A stretch of 64,000 bases of DNA, from the NCBI GenBank assembly GCA_964429135.1, contig CAYSAU010000010.1, positions 50,429 through 114,428 of the forward strand. The letters are read 5' to 3'. Shown here piece after piece: positions 17,129-26,413 of the stretch (position 1 is its first letter; each line of letters opens with the position of its first letter). Below the pieces are notes generated by a model. It had not been told where the DNA came from and made no database searches. It saw only the letters and a program-made list of their open reading frames with translations. The DNA comes from CAZSDU01 sp964429135 (lineage in GTDB: Bacteria; Bacteroidota; Bacteroidia; Bacteroidales; FEN-979). A program made the position numbers and the translations under genes.

Positions 17129-18868
17129 ATGTTCCTGATGCAGCATATTCCCTTTCCCCCGCTTCGGGCTATCTGGCTGAAAGCCGCCGTAGTGGGAAGT
17201 TTATGGGCATCAGTGGAGATCATCCTGGGCAGTTTTCTTCACAATCTGCGTATCCCATTCTCAGGTGCGATTTTATCTTTTTTCGGAGTTTACCTGATCA
17301 TTTCATTTTTTCAAATCTGGAAAGAACGCGGGCTGATATGGAGAGCCGGTCTGATCTGTGCATTGATGAAATCCATTTCTCCCAGTGCCATCATCCTGGG
17401 GCCCATGTTCGGGATCATGACGGAAGCTTTCCTCTTGGAGCTTTTTATTTTATTGTTTGGAAAAAATTTACTGGGATATATTGCCGGTGGAGCTTTTGCA
17501 GTGTTATCCACCCTGATGCAAAAAGTAATCAATCTATTGATTCTTTACGGATTGGACCTGGTACAGATTTTCAAAGGAATGTATGTTTTTTTTATCCGCC
17601 AGCTCAGGCTTTCCGATCCTCATCCGGTTTGCTTGCTTATTTTCATTGCTGCACTGTATTTATTGGCCGGGGTGATTGCAGCTGTTTTGGGTTACCGTTC
17701 AGGCAAACGTTATCTCAGCCAACAGAAAACAGGAGAAACAACAAAAACAGTTTCCTTTCAAGCCGTAAGTTTGGTTAGATCAACCGGGAAACCAGGCACT
17801 TATTCCATCTATAGCCTTGTTTTCGCTATGTTTTCTATGAGCCTCTGTCTTCTTCTTCTCAATAACGATTGGATCATTCCTGCTCTGATAGTTGCCTCTT
17901 TTTTCCTGGGATTTAGCTTTTTTCGCTACGGAAGATCTTTAAAACGTCTGATGAAACTGGCTTTATGGCTGCAGTTTTTTCTGATTACTTTCCTGGCTTC
18001 GTTTTTATGGAATAGTATCGCCGGAAATGCATTTTTCAGCATGGATGGTTTGATGGTGGGTCTGAAAATGATATTCAGAGCCATCCTTTTTATTACGGGC
18101 TTTTCTGTTATTAGTATTGAATTGAGAAATCCTTTGATCAAATCCATATTGTATAAAAAAGGATTTTCAAGTTTATATCAGTCCTTATCTCTTTCTTTTT
18201 CTGCATTACCGGGAATAATCTCATCCATGCCGGAATCAAAGGTCTTGCTGAAAAATCCTTTTCGGGCTTTTTCTGTTCTCTTACAGCAAGCGGAAGGTTT
18301 GCTGCAGCAGTTTGAAACAGACCATCGTATGAGGCCTTCTGTCATCATTATAACTGGTGACATTCAGCAGGGGAAGACGAGTTTTGTCAAGGTCATTATT
18401 CAGCACCTTCAGCAAAAGAAATACCGGATTTCGGGATTTTTAGCTTTGGCAGTGATGGAAGGTGAATATCGGTCTGGATTTGACCTGTATAATATTCAAA
18501 CCTCAGAGATGACAGGGTTGTGTACTTTAAAGCCGACTCATGGCTGGATAAAACAAGGTTCTTTTTATTTCAATCCGCTTGGATTACAAAAGGGAAATGA
18601 AATTTTGTCCGGTATTATTTCCGATCATGCTCATTTAGTCGTGGTTGATGAAGTTGGTCCTTTAGAATTATCGAATCAGGGCTGGGCGAAAGCAATGGGT
18701 GATTTATGCCAGACAACTCAGATTCCTCAACTTTGGGTGGTTAGGAAAAGCTTGGTGGATAAAGTCGCCAGAAACTGGAATGTCGGAGATGTATTTATTT
18801 TTGATATCGTGAACGATACCAGTGAAGCGGTGATCAACAAACTGGAAGATCTTTTTCAATCAGTCTAA
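17129..18868 (+). CDS. Membrane protein fused to THEP1-type P-loop NTPase
   Basis: 579 residues in three parts. Residues 1-190 form about five or six membrane helices (SVEIILGSFLHNLRIPFSG, then GYIAGGAFAVLSTLMQKVI), resembling an ECF transporter S component. Residues about 220-350 hold further helices plus GLKMIFRAILFITGFSV and KGFSSLYQSLSLSFSALPG, reminiscent of an ECF T component. Residues 400-579 are a THEP1-family nucleoside-triphosphatase with Walker A GDIQQGKTS (Gly410) and Walker B LVVVDEVGPLEL. It is convergent with, and overlaps by 35 bases, a MobA-like transferase gene and diverges from xdhC. A role in Mo-cofactor or precursor handling is inferred from position. The S and T assignments are pattern-based and tentative; the NTPase is solid. 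Confidence 0.75.
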   Translation: MFLMQHIPFPPLRAIWLKAAVVGSLWASVEIILGSFLHNLRIPFSGAILSFFGVYLIISFFQIWKERGLIWRAGLICALMKSISPSAIILGPMFGIMTEAFLLELFILLFGKNLLGYIAGGAFAVLSTLMQKVINLLILYGLDLVQIFKGMYVFFIRQLRLSDPHPVCLLIFIAALYLLAGVIAAVLGYRSGKRYLSQQKTGETTKTVSFQAVSLVRSTGKPGTYSIYSLVFAMFSMSLCLLLLNNDWIIPALIVASFFLGFSFFRYGRSLKRLMKLALWLQFFLITFLASFLWNSIAGNAFFSMDGLMVGLKMIFRAILFITGFSVISIELRNPLIKSILYKKGFSSLYQSLSLSFSALPGIISSMPESKVLLKNPFRAFSVLLQQAEGLLQQFETDHRMRPSVIIITGDIQQGKTSFVKVIIQHLQQKKYRISGFLALAVMEGEYRSGFDLYNIQTSEMTGLCTLKPTHGWIKQGSFYFNPLGLQKGNEILSGIISDHAHLVVVDEVGPLELSNQGWAKAMGDLCQTTQIPQLWVVRKSLVDKVARNWNVGDVFIFDIVNDTSEAVINKLEDLFQSV

Positions 18869-19433
18869 GGAAGTCCTCATAGTCCTCCGGGGTATTGATA
18901 TTCCAATGAATTCTTTGATCGGGGAAGGGAACTTCTTTCCGGGGAAACATCTTTAATGCTTCCTTCAGATTGTTCATATTGTTTATTGACTGCAGATACT
19001 GACAGACTTTATCCCCCAGAAGGATGGGATGTCCTCCTTTCCCTTCATGCACGGGAACGACATATCCATCAGGTTGAAGGAATTCGGATAGTTTCCCCAG
19101 TAAGCCGGATTCAACAAAAGGATTATCGACATTTTGCAGAAAACAGGCCCGGCCTGGTAAAATCTGTCTCAGGCCTAGTTGAATGGAATGATAACGACCG
19201 AGATCAGGCTGAGAATTAACAACATATAAAATATTCTTTTTTTTTCGTGCCGGCAGGGGAAACTTCGCATTCACTACCATGACCACTGGATCACAGCCTG
19301 AATCCAGAAATCCACGAATCAAGTATTCGGCGAAACTCATGCCATCTGCATGATGTAACCGGGCCTTGTCTGTCCCCATTCTGCCGGAATTACCGGCTGC
19401 CAGAATGATTGCCGGAATTCGTGGGTTTCCCAT
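18834..19433 (-). CDS. MobA/MocA-like nucleotidyltransferase
   Basis: 199 residues of the MobA-like NTP transferase fold. The nucleotide loop is ILAAGNSGRMGTDKARL, and a central QNVDNPFVESGLL supplies the metal-binding aspartate region. The family adds CMP or GMP to molybdopterin (MocA, MobA); MocA serves xanthine dehydrogenase-type enzymes, so a cytidylyltransferase role is the likelier reading given the XDH genes nearby. The 3' end overlaps the convergent THEP1 fusion gene by 35 bases. The neighbouring P-loop protein may act as a MobB-like partner, which is speculation. Confidence 0.82.
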   Translation of the reverse strand: MGNPRIPAIILAAGNSGRMGTDKARLHHADGMSFAEYLIRGFLDSGCDPVVMVVNAKFPLPARKKKNILYVVNSQPDLGRYHSIQLGLRQILPGRACFLQNVDNPFVESGLLGKLSEFLQPDGYVVPVHEGKGGHPILLGDKVCQYLQSINNMNNLKEALKMFPRKEVPFPDQRIHWNINTPEDYEDFLRLIEKDLPVC

Positions 19434-19495
19434 AGTTTTTTCTGCAATATTATCATTTATTTTTTACTTTTACCTTTCTTAAAATTTATGTTCAG

Positions 19496-20668
19496 ATGTC
19501 AGATGATCATATCCTCAACAGGAGGGAATTTCTAAAGACCACTGCTGCTATCGGCGCCGGTGCCATTGTTGCATCTGCTTTACCCGAGAAGGTTTTTTCC
19601 CTGGATACTAAACCTGCAGAAAAACCTGCCACTAACCTTCAGGATGCGCTCAAATATCCCCGTAATCAAGATTCTATGCCCGGAAAGATTCCGGGGAAAG
19701 TCGTGGAAGTGGATCATGCCGGAGCGGTCATTGATAACAAGCCGGACGCCAAAGCTGCCCATGCAATGATCTCTGCCGGAATACTCGCCCTCACCGGCGC
19801 TGCTGACCTGAAAAATGCCTGGCAGACCTTTTTCAGCCCAGGAGATCGCATAGGTATCAAGGTCAACCCCGTAGCAGGGAAAGAATTATCTACCAGTCTG
19901 GAGGTTACCAGGGCCGTGATTGCTCAGTTGGTCGAAGCTGGCATTCCGGTTAAAAACATCATGATCTGGGATCGGCGCGAGTTTGAACTCGAAGAAACCG
20001 GGTTTACCCCGGAAAACTTCCCCGGGATTTCCATCAAAGGAACTGAATGTAAAATTGAAGGATCTTTTACCGATGCTTCCGGAAAGCTTTATTCCGAGCA
20101 GCGCATCGATAAAGACTGGTATTACTGGGCCGATGTAGAAGGGAAATATGATGCAGAAACCCTACCCTACATGGTGAATGAAGGAAAATATTCCTATTTT
20201 TCGAATATCTGTACTCGGGAGGTAGATAAAATTATCAACATTCCCATCCTGAAAAATGCCGGTGCTTCGGTAACCCTTTGCCTGAAAAACCTTGCTTATG
20301 GGGCCATCACAAACACAGGACGTTTACACAAGGATCTCTGGTCGGAAACTTCGGCTGAAGTCTGTGCTTTCCCTCCTTTGCGGGATAAAGTGGTACTGAA
20401 CATCGTGGATGGACTTAGGGGTTGTTTTAATGGAGGTCCCGGGTACAATCCCCAGTATCTTTTCGATTTTAAATGTATGCTGTTCGGTACGGATCCTGTA
20501 GCTGTTGACCGCATCGGCTATGAGATTATTCAGAAAAAAAGAAGAGAGGAAGGAATTCAGAAAGAGGAATCCCCCCGTGGCCGGCAATTCATGATACTGG
20601 CTCAGGAAATTGGGCTGGGGACCCAGGATTTGGAGAAGATCACATGGAAAAAAATTGAACTCGACTAA
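19496..20668 (+). CDS. Tat-exported DUF362 domain protein
   Basis: 390 residues with a twin-arginine leader, NRREFLKTTAAIGAGAIVASA, implying export folded and possibly cofactor-loaded. The body matches DUF362: GDRIGIKVNPVAGKE, VDKIINIPILKNAGASVTLCLKNL, GTDPVAVDRIGYEII. Such proteins are related to parts of iron-sulfur and nickel-metabolism proteins, but this one has few Cys and no ferredoxin CxxCxxC motif, so a bound cluster is doubtful. It is directly followed by a DUF6599-like gene and a histidine kinase with almost no spacing: one operon. Function unknown. Confidence 0.8.
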   Translation: MSDDHILNRREFLKTTAAIGAGAIVASALPEKVFSLDTKPAEKPATNLQDALKYPRNQDSMPGKIPGKVVEVDHAGAVIDNKPDAKAAHAMISAGILALTGAADLKNAWQTFFSPGDRIGIKVNPVAGKELSTSLEVTRAVIAQLVEAGIPVKNIMIWDRREFELEETGFTPENFPGISIKGTECKIEGSFTDASGKLYSEQRIDKDWYYWADVEGKYDAETLPYMVNEGKYSYFSNICTREVDKIINIPILKNAGASVTLCLKNLAYGAITNTGRLHKDLWSETSAEVCAFPPLRDKVVLNIVDGLRGCFNGGPGYNPQYLFDFKCMLFGTDPVAVDRIGYEIIQKKRREEGIQKEESPRGRQFMILAQEIGLGTQDLEKITWKKIELD

Positions 20669-20677
20669 TTGGATTAT

Positions 20678-21535
20678 ATGAATTATCTGAAAATACTTTG
20701 TTTTCTCATTCTTTCTTTCACTTTTTCCACCCCTTCACGGGGTATTGTTCCCCTTGAAATCACCGATATTCCTCAGGCAATGATCAATGCGCCTCAAACC
20801 TATGACGGGGAATCGTTATGGGGTTATATTGATGGCGGAGCCGATATTTTTTTGGAATACGGATTTCAGTCCTTGATGGTTCAGGAGCTCATCTGGAACA
20901 GTGAAAAGATTAAAGTTGAAGTGTACCTGATGAAAACCCCTGAAGGAGCTTTTGGAATATATTCCACTTCAGTAATCAAATGTCAGCATCGGGATACCCT
21001 GAATAACATTGATTGTGTATCCCGTTTTCAATATCAATCGGCTTACGGTAAGCTATATATTACAGTCACTAGTGAATCTGGTTCACCGGGAGCACAAAAG
21101 CTGTTCTTCCCCATCGTCCGGATGATCATGCAAAAAAATCCTCAGGAAGCTTTAGAGTTCCCTGATGTTTTTACCCAGGACAGAATGCTTGAGTGCCGGA
21201 AAAATTTGGTTTACCTGCAAGGATCGCTGGGACTTCAGAACAGCTTGTTTCCCTGGCAGAATCTCTTGTTGGGGATTCATTTTGGAATGTATGCCATCAT
21301 GATTCCCGATCAGGTGGCAGACATCTATTTTGCCCGCATCACTTTCCCTGATATTCAGTCTCAGATGCGTTTTCTGACAGCCGCCGGGATGGTTAGGCAA
21401 TATCAGCCTATCCCTAATGTGACAACCCCTAATGGGATGTACCGGGAATTTCAACAGTTAGATGCCCGGACAATTTACTTTCTGGAACGCCAGGAACCTT
21501 ATTCCATCAATACGCTTATTCACCTGATGAAATAG
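20678..21535 (+). CDS. Secreted DUF6599-like protein
   Basis: 285 residues from ATG 20678; a TTG nine bases earlier abuts the DUF362 stop and could also serve. The leader (MNYLKILCFLILSFTFSTPSRG) is a signal peptide. The mature part includes YDGESLWGYIDGGADIFLEYGF and EVYLMKTPEGAFGIYS, which I associate with DUF6599, a family seen beside DUF362 genes. The two probably work as a pair in the cell envelope. No catalytic residues can be named. It ends two bases before the histidine kinase start. Confidence 0.65.
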   Translation: MNYLKILCFLILSFTFSTPSRGIVPLEITDIPQAMINAPQTYDGESLWGYIDGGADIFLEYGFQSLMVQELIWNSEKIKVEVYLMKTPEGAFGIYSTSVIKCQHRDTLNNIDCVSRFQYQSAYGKLYITVTSESGSPGAQKLFFPIVRMIMQKNPQEALEFPDVFTQDRMLECRKNLVYLQGSLGLQNSLFPWQNLLLGIHFGMYAIMIPDQVADIYFARITFPDIQSQMRFLTAAGMVRQYQPIPNVTTPNGMYREFQQLDARTIYFLERQEPYSINTLIHLMK

Positions 21536-21537
21536 CA

Positions 21538-22812
21538 ATGACCATCAAGAGAATATTACAACAGGCTTATAGCTCTTTCTTTTTTCTGATGGCGCTTATC
21601 CTCTTTATGGTCATTCTCCTTTTTACTAATCAGACAGAAATAGAAAAGCAACTCGGGGTAATCGCAGAAACGACTCCTGATCTGAGTCAGGCCGATACCT
21701 ATATTAAAATCATTGTCGGGTTATTTCTTATCCTGGTTGTTTTTCTGACTGCTTTTTTTGTTCTACTGAATCGCAGGATTTCCAAACCGATTGAGGCCTT
21801 GCTACAGCAGACCAAAAAAATCAGTAATGACCTTAACCGACTGACAGAAACGACCATCGAAATTTCTCAGGGACAGTTGAACCCGGAGTATGTTATTACC
21901 ACTGAAGCCCTGCATTTTTCTCATCAGGATGAATTTGCAGAGCTTGCCAAGTCACAAAATGCTATGTTAGGAAACCTGGATGAAACTGGTAATGCCATCG
22001 CCTTGATTACCGGGGCCATAAAATCCAGCCGGGATAAATTAAAAGATTTGAATCAATGGCTTGAAGCTGCTGTGGCAGAACGCACCCTCGACCTGAAAAA
22101 GGCCAATGAAAACCTTGAATCAGCCAACAGGGAATTAAGTTTACTGGATAAGGCAAAAACTGAATTCCTTAGGCTCGTTAGTCACGAGATCCGTACACCC
22201 CTGAATGGGATACAGGGATTTATGATGCTTGTCAAGGATATGCCCCAAGCTGCCGAGTTGGCAGATATTTTCGATCTGCTTGAAGAATCAGTAAAACGAC
22301 TGGAACGTTTTTCCCTGGTGGCGCTTTTCATAACGGAATTACGTACAAAAAATATTGAAATCCACAGGGAAGAAATTCAGGTAATGAATTTAATCCGGGG
22401 GGCTATTCAGAAATCTGCTGCAAAAATCGCTCAGAAAAAACTTCGCTTTAACCTTTCCGACACACTTTCTTTCCTAAAAATTACTGGGGATCAGCGCATG
22501 CTTGAAATATGCGTGGACAGTATCATTGACAATGCCGTACACTACTCTTTCCAGGAAGGAGAAATTTCAATTATAGCCCAACAACTTCCCGATCTTATAA
22601 TCATGACATTCATTGACCGGGGAAGTGGTTTTTCCCCTCAGGCACTGATGCATATGTTTAAACTGTTTTCACCAGGAGAACAGCATATCGATGAAAATGT
22701 TGGTTTGGATCTGGCATTGGTGAAAATGATCATGGATGCTCATTCAGGAAATATCGAATTGGGAAATAATCCGGAAGGTGGAGCCTATGTCAGGTTAATT
22801 TTCAGCCGGTAA
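21538..22812 (+). CDS. HAMP-containing sensor histidine kinase
   Basis: 424 residues: transmembrane helix at 10-30, a short outside loop (about 40 residues), second helix near 57-78, HAMP linker starting RRISKPIEALLQQT, coiled coil, HisKA with FLRLVSHEIRTPLNG (phospho-His), and HATPase with N-box CVDSIIDNAVHYS, G1 FIDRGSGFS and G2-like GLDLALVKMIMDAH. The outside loop is small, so sensing may come through partner proteins, possibly the exported DUF362/DUF6599 products of the same operon. No response-regulator gene follows; the partner must lie elsewhere. Confidence 0.88.
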   Translation: MTIKRILQQAYSSFFFLMALILFMVILLFTNQTEIEKQLGVIAETTPDLSQADTYIKIIVGLFLILVVFLTAFFVLLNRRISKPIEALLQQTKKISNDLNRLTETTIEISQGQLNPEYVITTEALHFSHQDEFAELAKSQNAMLGNLDETGNAIALITGAIKSSRDKLKDLNQWLEAAVAERTLDLKKANENLESANRELSLLDKAKTEFLRLVSHEIRTPLNGIQGFMMLVKDMPQAAELADIFDLLEESVKRLERFSLVALFITELRTKNIEIHREEIQVMNLIRGAIQKSAAKIAQKKLRFNLSDTLSFLKITGDQRMLEICVDSIIDNAVHYSFQEGEISIIAQQLPDLIIMTFIDRGSGFSPQALMHMFKLFSPGEQHIDENVGLDLALVKMIMDAHSGNIELGNNPEGGAYVRLIFSR

Positions 22813-22920
22813 AAAAATAGTTCGGAATATGCTCTAGCCTAAAGTTTAGCCAGTCTTAAAAAGGAAGAAGTTTATATTCAAGACACCGCGGTAAATAAGT
22901 CATGCAAGCTGAGCTCAAAA

Positions 22921-22952
22921 CAAAAATAAAGAAGGCGGCCTTTTAAGCCGCC
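22921..22952 (-). terminator. Rho-independent-type terminator of the T9SS cargo gene
   Basis: On the minus strand, GGCGGC pairs with GCCGCC around a seven-base loop (stems 22934-22939 and 22947-22952), followed by TTCTTTATTTTTG. It begins 35 bases after the T9SS protein's stop codon. In the plus direction the T-run is lacking, so it serves mainly the minus-strand gene. Confidence 0.7.
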
Positions 22953-22986
22953 CTCTTGGGTAAACCAAAAATATTACAAGAACAAG

Positions 22987-25464
22987 TTATCTGCTTATGA
23001 TAATTTTTTTGAAAAGCTGTTTTTGAGTGTTCATCAGGAATAAAGTATAGATACCCGGACGGCTATTTCTCATATCTATTTTTTGCTCATATTTTCCGTT
23101 CACGGTCAATTCCGGAACTTCATAAACCACCTCTCCCAAAGTATTATAAACCTTCAGATTGAAAATTTCCATAGTTTCAGAATTAATGGTAACCATAAAT
23201 AAACCATCATTTGGAACCGGGGATATCCTGAACTCCGGAATCTTATTTTCAGGGATTCCTACGCCGGCAACATATACATGGTTTGAAGTATCGGAAGTAC
23301 ATCCGTTTTCAAGGGTAACGATGGTCCAGTACCACCCAGGTTTATTAAATGGGACAAGGTAAGTTTGTTCATTAGCTCCTTCAATAAGAGATCCATTACG
23401 ATACCATTGGTTGCCGATGGGAGCGCTGCTGGTCAGGAGGTTTCCGTCGTCTGTTACCACAGGAGTTTCAGGCAAGGGATTGACATTTACCAAAATATGG
23501 GAAACCCCTCCAGGGCCACAATCATTATTGCCGGAAACACTGAGTTCGCCAGAAATTGCATTGGAACCAAAATTTACAGTAATGCTATTGGTTCCTGCCC
23601 CAGAGACAATCGTGGCTCCATCTGGTAGCCCCCAATCATAATCCGTAGCATAGGCGATCGGTTCAACATAATATGATTCATTTTCGGTACCCACACACAC
23701 TTCTGTAGATCCTTGAATGGGTACTGGTGATCCCGGGGGAAAAAGGATATTAACATCCAGTACAGTAGAAACAACTGCCGTACAACCCTGGGGACTGTTA
23801 TATATTACACTTAGCCACTGACTTCCTCCACTAAACCAATAAATCTCAACTGCAGAGGTCCCTTGCCCTTCTGCAATAGCTCCTCCGGATGAAATATTCC
23901 ATATATAGCTATTGTTGCCCGATTCAGTCTGGTACTGCCGCCATTCCCATGAGGGGCAAAAGCCATCAGGAGGTCCTGTAATGGTCGGAACCGGACGGGG
24001 ATATACTGTCACATTGAAAACGGTGGGTGTTGAAGCCCAACAGCCGGATGAATTGGCGTAGTTTACACTGACGGTCTGCGCCCCCACAGTATTCCAGTTT
24101 ACGGAAATTGTATTCGTTCCTTGTCCTGAAGCAATACTGCCTCCTGCACTGATCGTCCATACATAGCCTGAGTTACCTGATTGTGTGGTATAGGTGTTAC
24201 CTGTTGTATTTACACAAGCAGTGGCCGATCCTCCTATTGTTGGAGTAGGTTGTGGATTTACAGTGACACTAAGTGCACCATTTGTGGGAAAACCGGCAAC
24301 GGTCGTAAAATTCACATTAAGAGTGCCGGTGCCGGTAGTAGTCCATGTTACAATGACCTGATTCGTTCCTGCTCCCCCGGTTATATTACCTCCCGTGATG
24401 TTCCAAACATACCCCGACATTCCGGATTGTGTAACATAAGTATTGTTTGCCGAGTTAGCGCACAAATTGTTTGATCCGGTAATGGTTGCGGGAGTTGTTA
24501 CGGTTATGATATTACTGTTTGAGCTTGTTGCGGCTCCCTGATAAGCCCTTAAACGGTAAAAATATGTAGTACCAGGCAAAAGAGGACTAACTGCGGTGGA
24601 ATAAATATTACCAACATTAAGATTATTATAACCTGGAACAAACGATGTAAAAGCTGCGTTAAGAGAGACATCCAGATAGTATCCGGCTGCCCCTGCTGAA
24701 GCGCCCCAGTTGGCAACAAAACCTGTAGGTGTGACCCCGGAAGCGGCCCCTGCAACAGGCGCCGGCGGAGCTACGATGCCACAGTCTGTTAAACCCGAAC
24801 CGCTGGTCTGTATCATCGAAATATTGGTCGGTGAATTTGAGAAGTTGGTGATAATTAAGAGATAATAATCACCCGCAACAGAAGTTGGGATGTCGATATA
24901 TTCAGTTGCAACGGAAGAAAAACTACAGTCGATAACCTTTGCACAGCTAAGGTCCCCGCAGGAATTTTGACTGGGGAAAGGCCCCCAAAGACAAAAATCA
25001 ACATCCACATTATTACTGTTCGTTTCAGTAATATGGATATCACCCCCAACTAGAACTTTCATATAAAACCATGCAGGATTTGGCTGTGACCCCAAACAGG
25101 AGTAACACGGCCCCGCTTCTCCGGATCCTGTGTTTGTACCGGCAGGATAAGTCATACCCTCTGATGCGCAAAAAGGCATGGCAGTTGCGCAGGTGCCACC
25201 CATCGGAAGCATGGGATTATAACCAATCCCGTTGGCAAAATCTTCAGCATTCTTTAACCCGATGGCTATTTTTTCAAACCAGCCAGAACTTATTGCTTCC
25301 TGCTTTAAAGCAGGATCGGAGTTAATATAGGCAATCTTTTTGTCAATGGCAATTTTGTATTCCTTATAGAATTGCATCCGTTCATCCGGGGTTTGAGCCA
25401 CCAGGGAAGGAATAATACCAATAAGAAAAATCACCACACTTAAAATGGTAATAATTTTTTTCAT
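22987..25464 (-). CDS. Large secreted protein with PKD-like repeats and T9SS sorting domain
   Basis: 825 residues. A signal peptide (to about 23) precedes a helical segment, then a beta-domain with CATAMPFC and CYSCLGSQPNPAWFYMKV, near 90-230, typical of secreted Bacteroidota adhesin-like proteins. A fibronectin-III-like unit with TGFVANWGASAGAAGYYLDV follows. Then come several PKD-like repeats each ending in forms of GxGTNxIxVNW (about 330-660). The last 85 residues (FRISPVPNDGLFMVTI ... GIYTLFLMN ... KIIISR) are a type IX secretion sorting domain, cleaved on export to the surface. No enzymatic core is visible, so it is likely an adhesin or surface-layer component. Single-gene unit with its own terminator. 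Confidence 0.88.
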   Translation of the reverse strand: MKKIITILSVVIFLIGIIPSLVAQTPDERMQFYKEYKIAIDKKIAYINSDPALKQEAISSGWFEKIAIGLKNAEDFANGIGYNPMLPMGGTCATAMPFCASEGMTYPAGTNTGSGEAGPCYSCLGSQPNPAWFYMKVLVGGDIHITETNSNNVDVDFCLWGPFPSQNSCGDLSCAKVIDCSFSSVATEYIDIPTSVAGDYYLLIITNFSNSPTNISMIQTSGSGLTDCGIVAPPAPVAGAASGVTPTGFVANWGASAGAAGYYLDVSLNAAFTSFVPGYNNLNVGNIYSTAVSPLLPGTTYFYRLRAYQGAATSSNSNIITVTTPATITGSNNLCANSANNTYVTQSGMSGYVWNITGGNITGGAGTNQVIVTWTTTGTGTLNVNFTTVAGFPTNGALSVTVNPQPTPTIGGSATACVNTTGNTYTTQSGNSGYVWTISAGGSIASGQGTNTISVNWNTVGAQTVSVNYANSSGCWASTPTVFNVTVYPRPVPTITGPPDGFCPSWEWRQYQTESGNNSYIWNISSGGAIAEGQGTSAVEIYWFSGGSQWLSVIYNSPQGCTAVVSTVLDVNILFPPGSPVPIQGSTEVCVGTENESYYVEPIAYATDYDWGLPDGATIVSGAGTNSITVNFGSNAISGELSVSGNNDCGPGGVSHILVNVNPLPETPVVTDDGNLLTSSAPIGNQWYRNGSLIEGANEQTYLVPFNKPGWYWTIVTLENGCTSDTSNHVYVAGVGIPENKIPEFRISPVPNDGLFMVTINSETMEIFNLKVYNTLGEVVYEVPELTVNGKYEQKIDMRNSRPGIYTLFLMNTQKQLFKKIIISR

Positions 25465-25579
25465 AGCTTTAATTTTACAGGTTAATACTCAATAATATTT
25501 TTCCTGTACAAAGGAATAACAATAACCTGCTTTAGGAATAGGGAAGGGGTTAGCAAAAGGTTAACAAGTAAAAAAATAT

Positions 25580-26413
25580 TCAGAATACGGACAGATAGTT
25601 ACTGAACGGGATATCATTGCTGATCTTAAGTTTTTTACGCAGACGGCTACGTGCAACTTTTAAACTATCTGGGCTTTGGTATAGAAGAGAAGCGGTATCC
25701 TTGATATTCAATCCTAATTTCAATAAAATACAATGTCTCAATTCTCCAGGCGTTAAATCGGGAACATGTGAAATCAGGTTTTTACTGAATTCAGCATGTA
25801 CATTCTGAAAGGCGACTTCAAAGTTTTGCCAGCTATCCTCCTTTATTTTTTGTTCTATCTCTTCAATGATACCATTAATCATCACCTTTGCTTCTGGCTT
25901 GTCGGTATACATATCTTTCAAAGCAGTCAATTTTTTCGTTATTTCGATGTTAAATTGATTGTTTTTCACCAGAAACAGTGTTTTTTCAACCAGTTCAAGA
26001 TTCTTTTTTTCAATTTCTTTTAAATGACAGGAAGAAAACATCAGGGCGGAGTGCGTTCGGGCAGAAAGCTCGACAGGGTCGATGGGTTTACGGATATAAT
26101 CATAGGCACCTGCAGAAAGAGCGGTGCCCAAATCTTGGGAATTGAGCATGACCCCTGTGACTAAAATGATGGGAATATGCATGGTTTTTGGATTCGCTTT
26201 GAGTTTATGTATGAGGTCAATCCCTGAGACACCAGGCATATCCCAGTCTGTAATAATGAGGTCATACGAGATTGTCTCCGACAACTCAACCGCCGAACTC
26301 CCACCAGTGGCTTGATACAGGCGATATTCAGGATGGGATTCTTCTAAATACCGCGTGACCGTTTGGATATTCTCAACAAGGTCGTCAACAATTAGTACTT
26401 TATACCTCTCCAT
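25580..26413 (-). CDS. Response regulator with C-terminal LuxR-like HTH
   Basis: 277 residues. Receiver domain at 1-125: VLIVDD acidic pair, phospho-acceptor Asp in DLIITDWDMPG, Thr in IILVTG and Lys in DYIRKPID. A helical linker (about 130-205) precedes an HTH region with DLTPGELRHCILLKL and NIKDTASLLYQSPDSLKVARSRL. The linker plus HTH matches the end of the TPR-HTH protein at 3929-5827, showing a swapped input domain on a shared output module. Its start overlaps the TPR histidine kinase gene by 14 bases, so that kinase is the obvious partner. Confidence 0.9.
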   Translation of the reverse strand: MERYKVLIVDDLVENIQTVTRYLEESHPEYRLYQATGGSSAVELSETISYDLIITDWDMPGVSGIDLIHKLKANPKTMHIPIILVTGVMLNSQDLGTALSAGAYDYIRKPIDPVELSARTHSALMFSSCHLKEIEKKNLELVEKTLFLVKNNQFNIEITKKLTALKDMYTDKPEAKVMINGIIEEIEQKIKEDSWQNFEVAFQNVHAEFSKNLISHVPDLTPGELRHCILLKLGLNIKDTASLLYQSPDSLKVARSRLRKKLKISNDIPFSNYLSVF

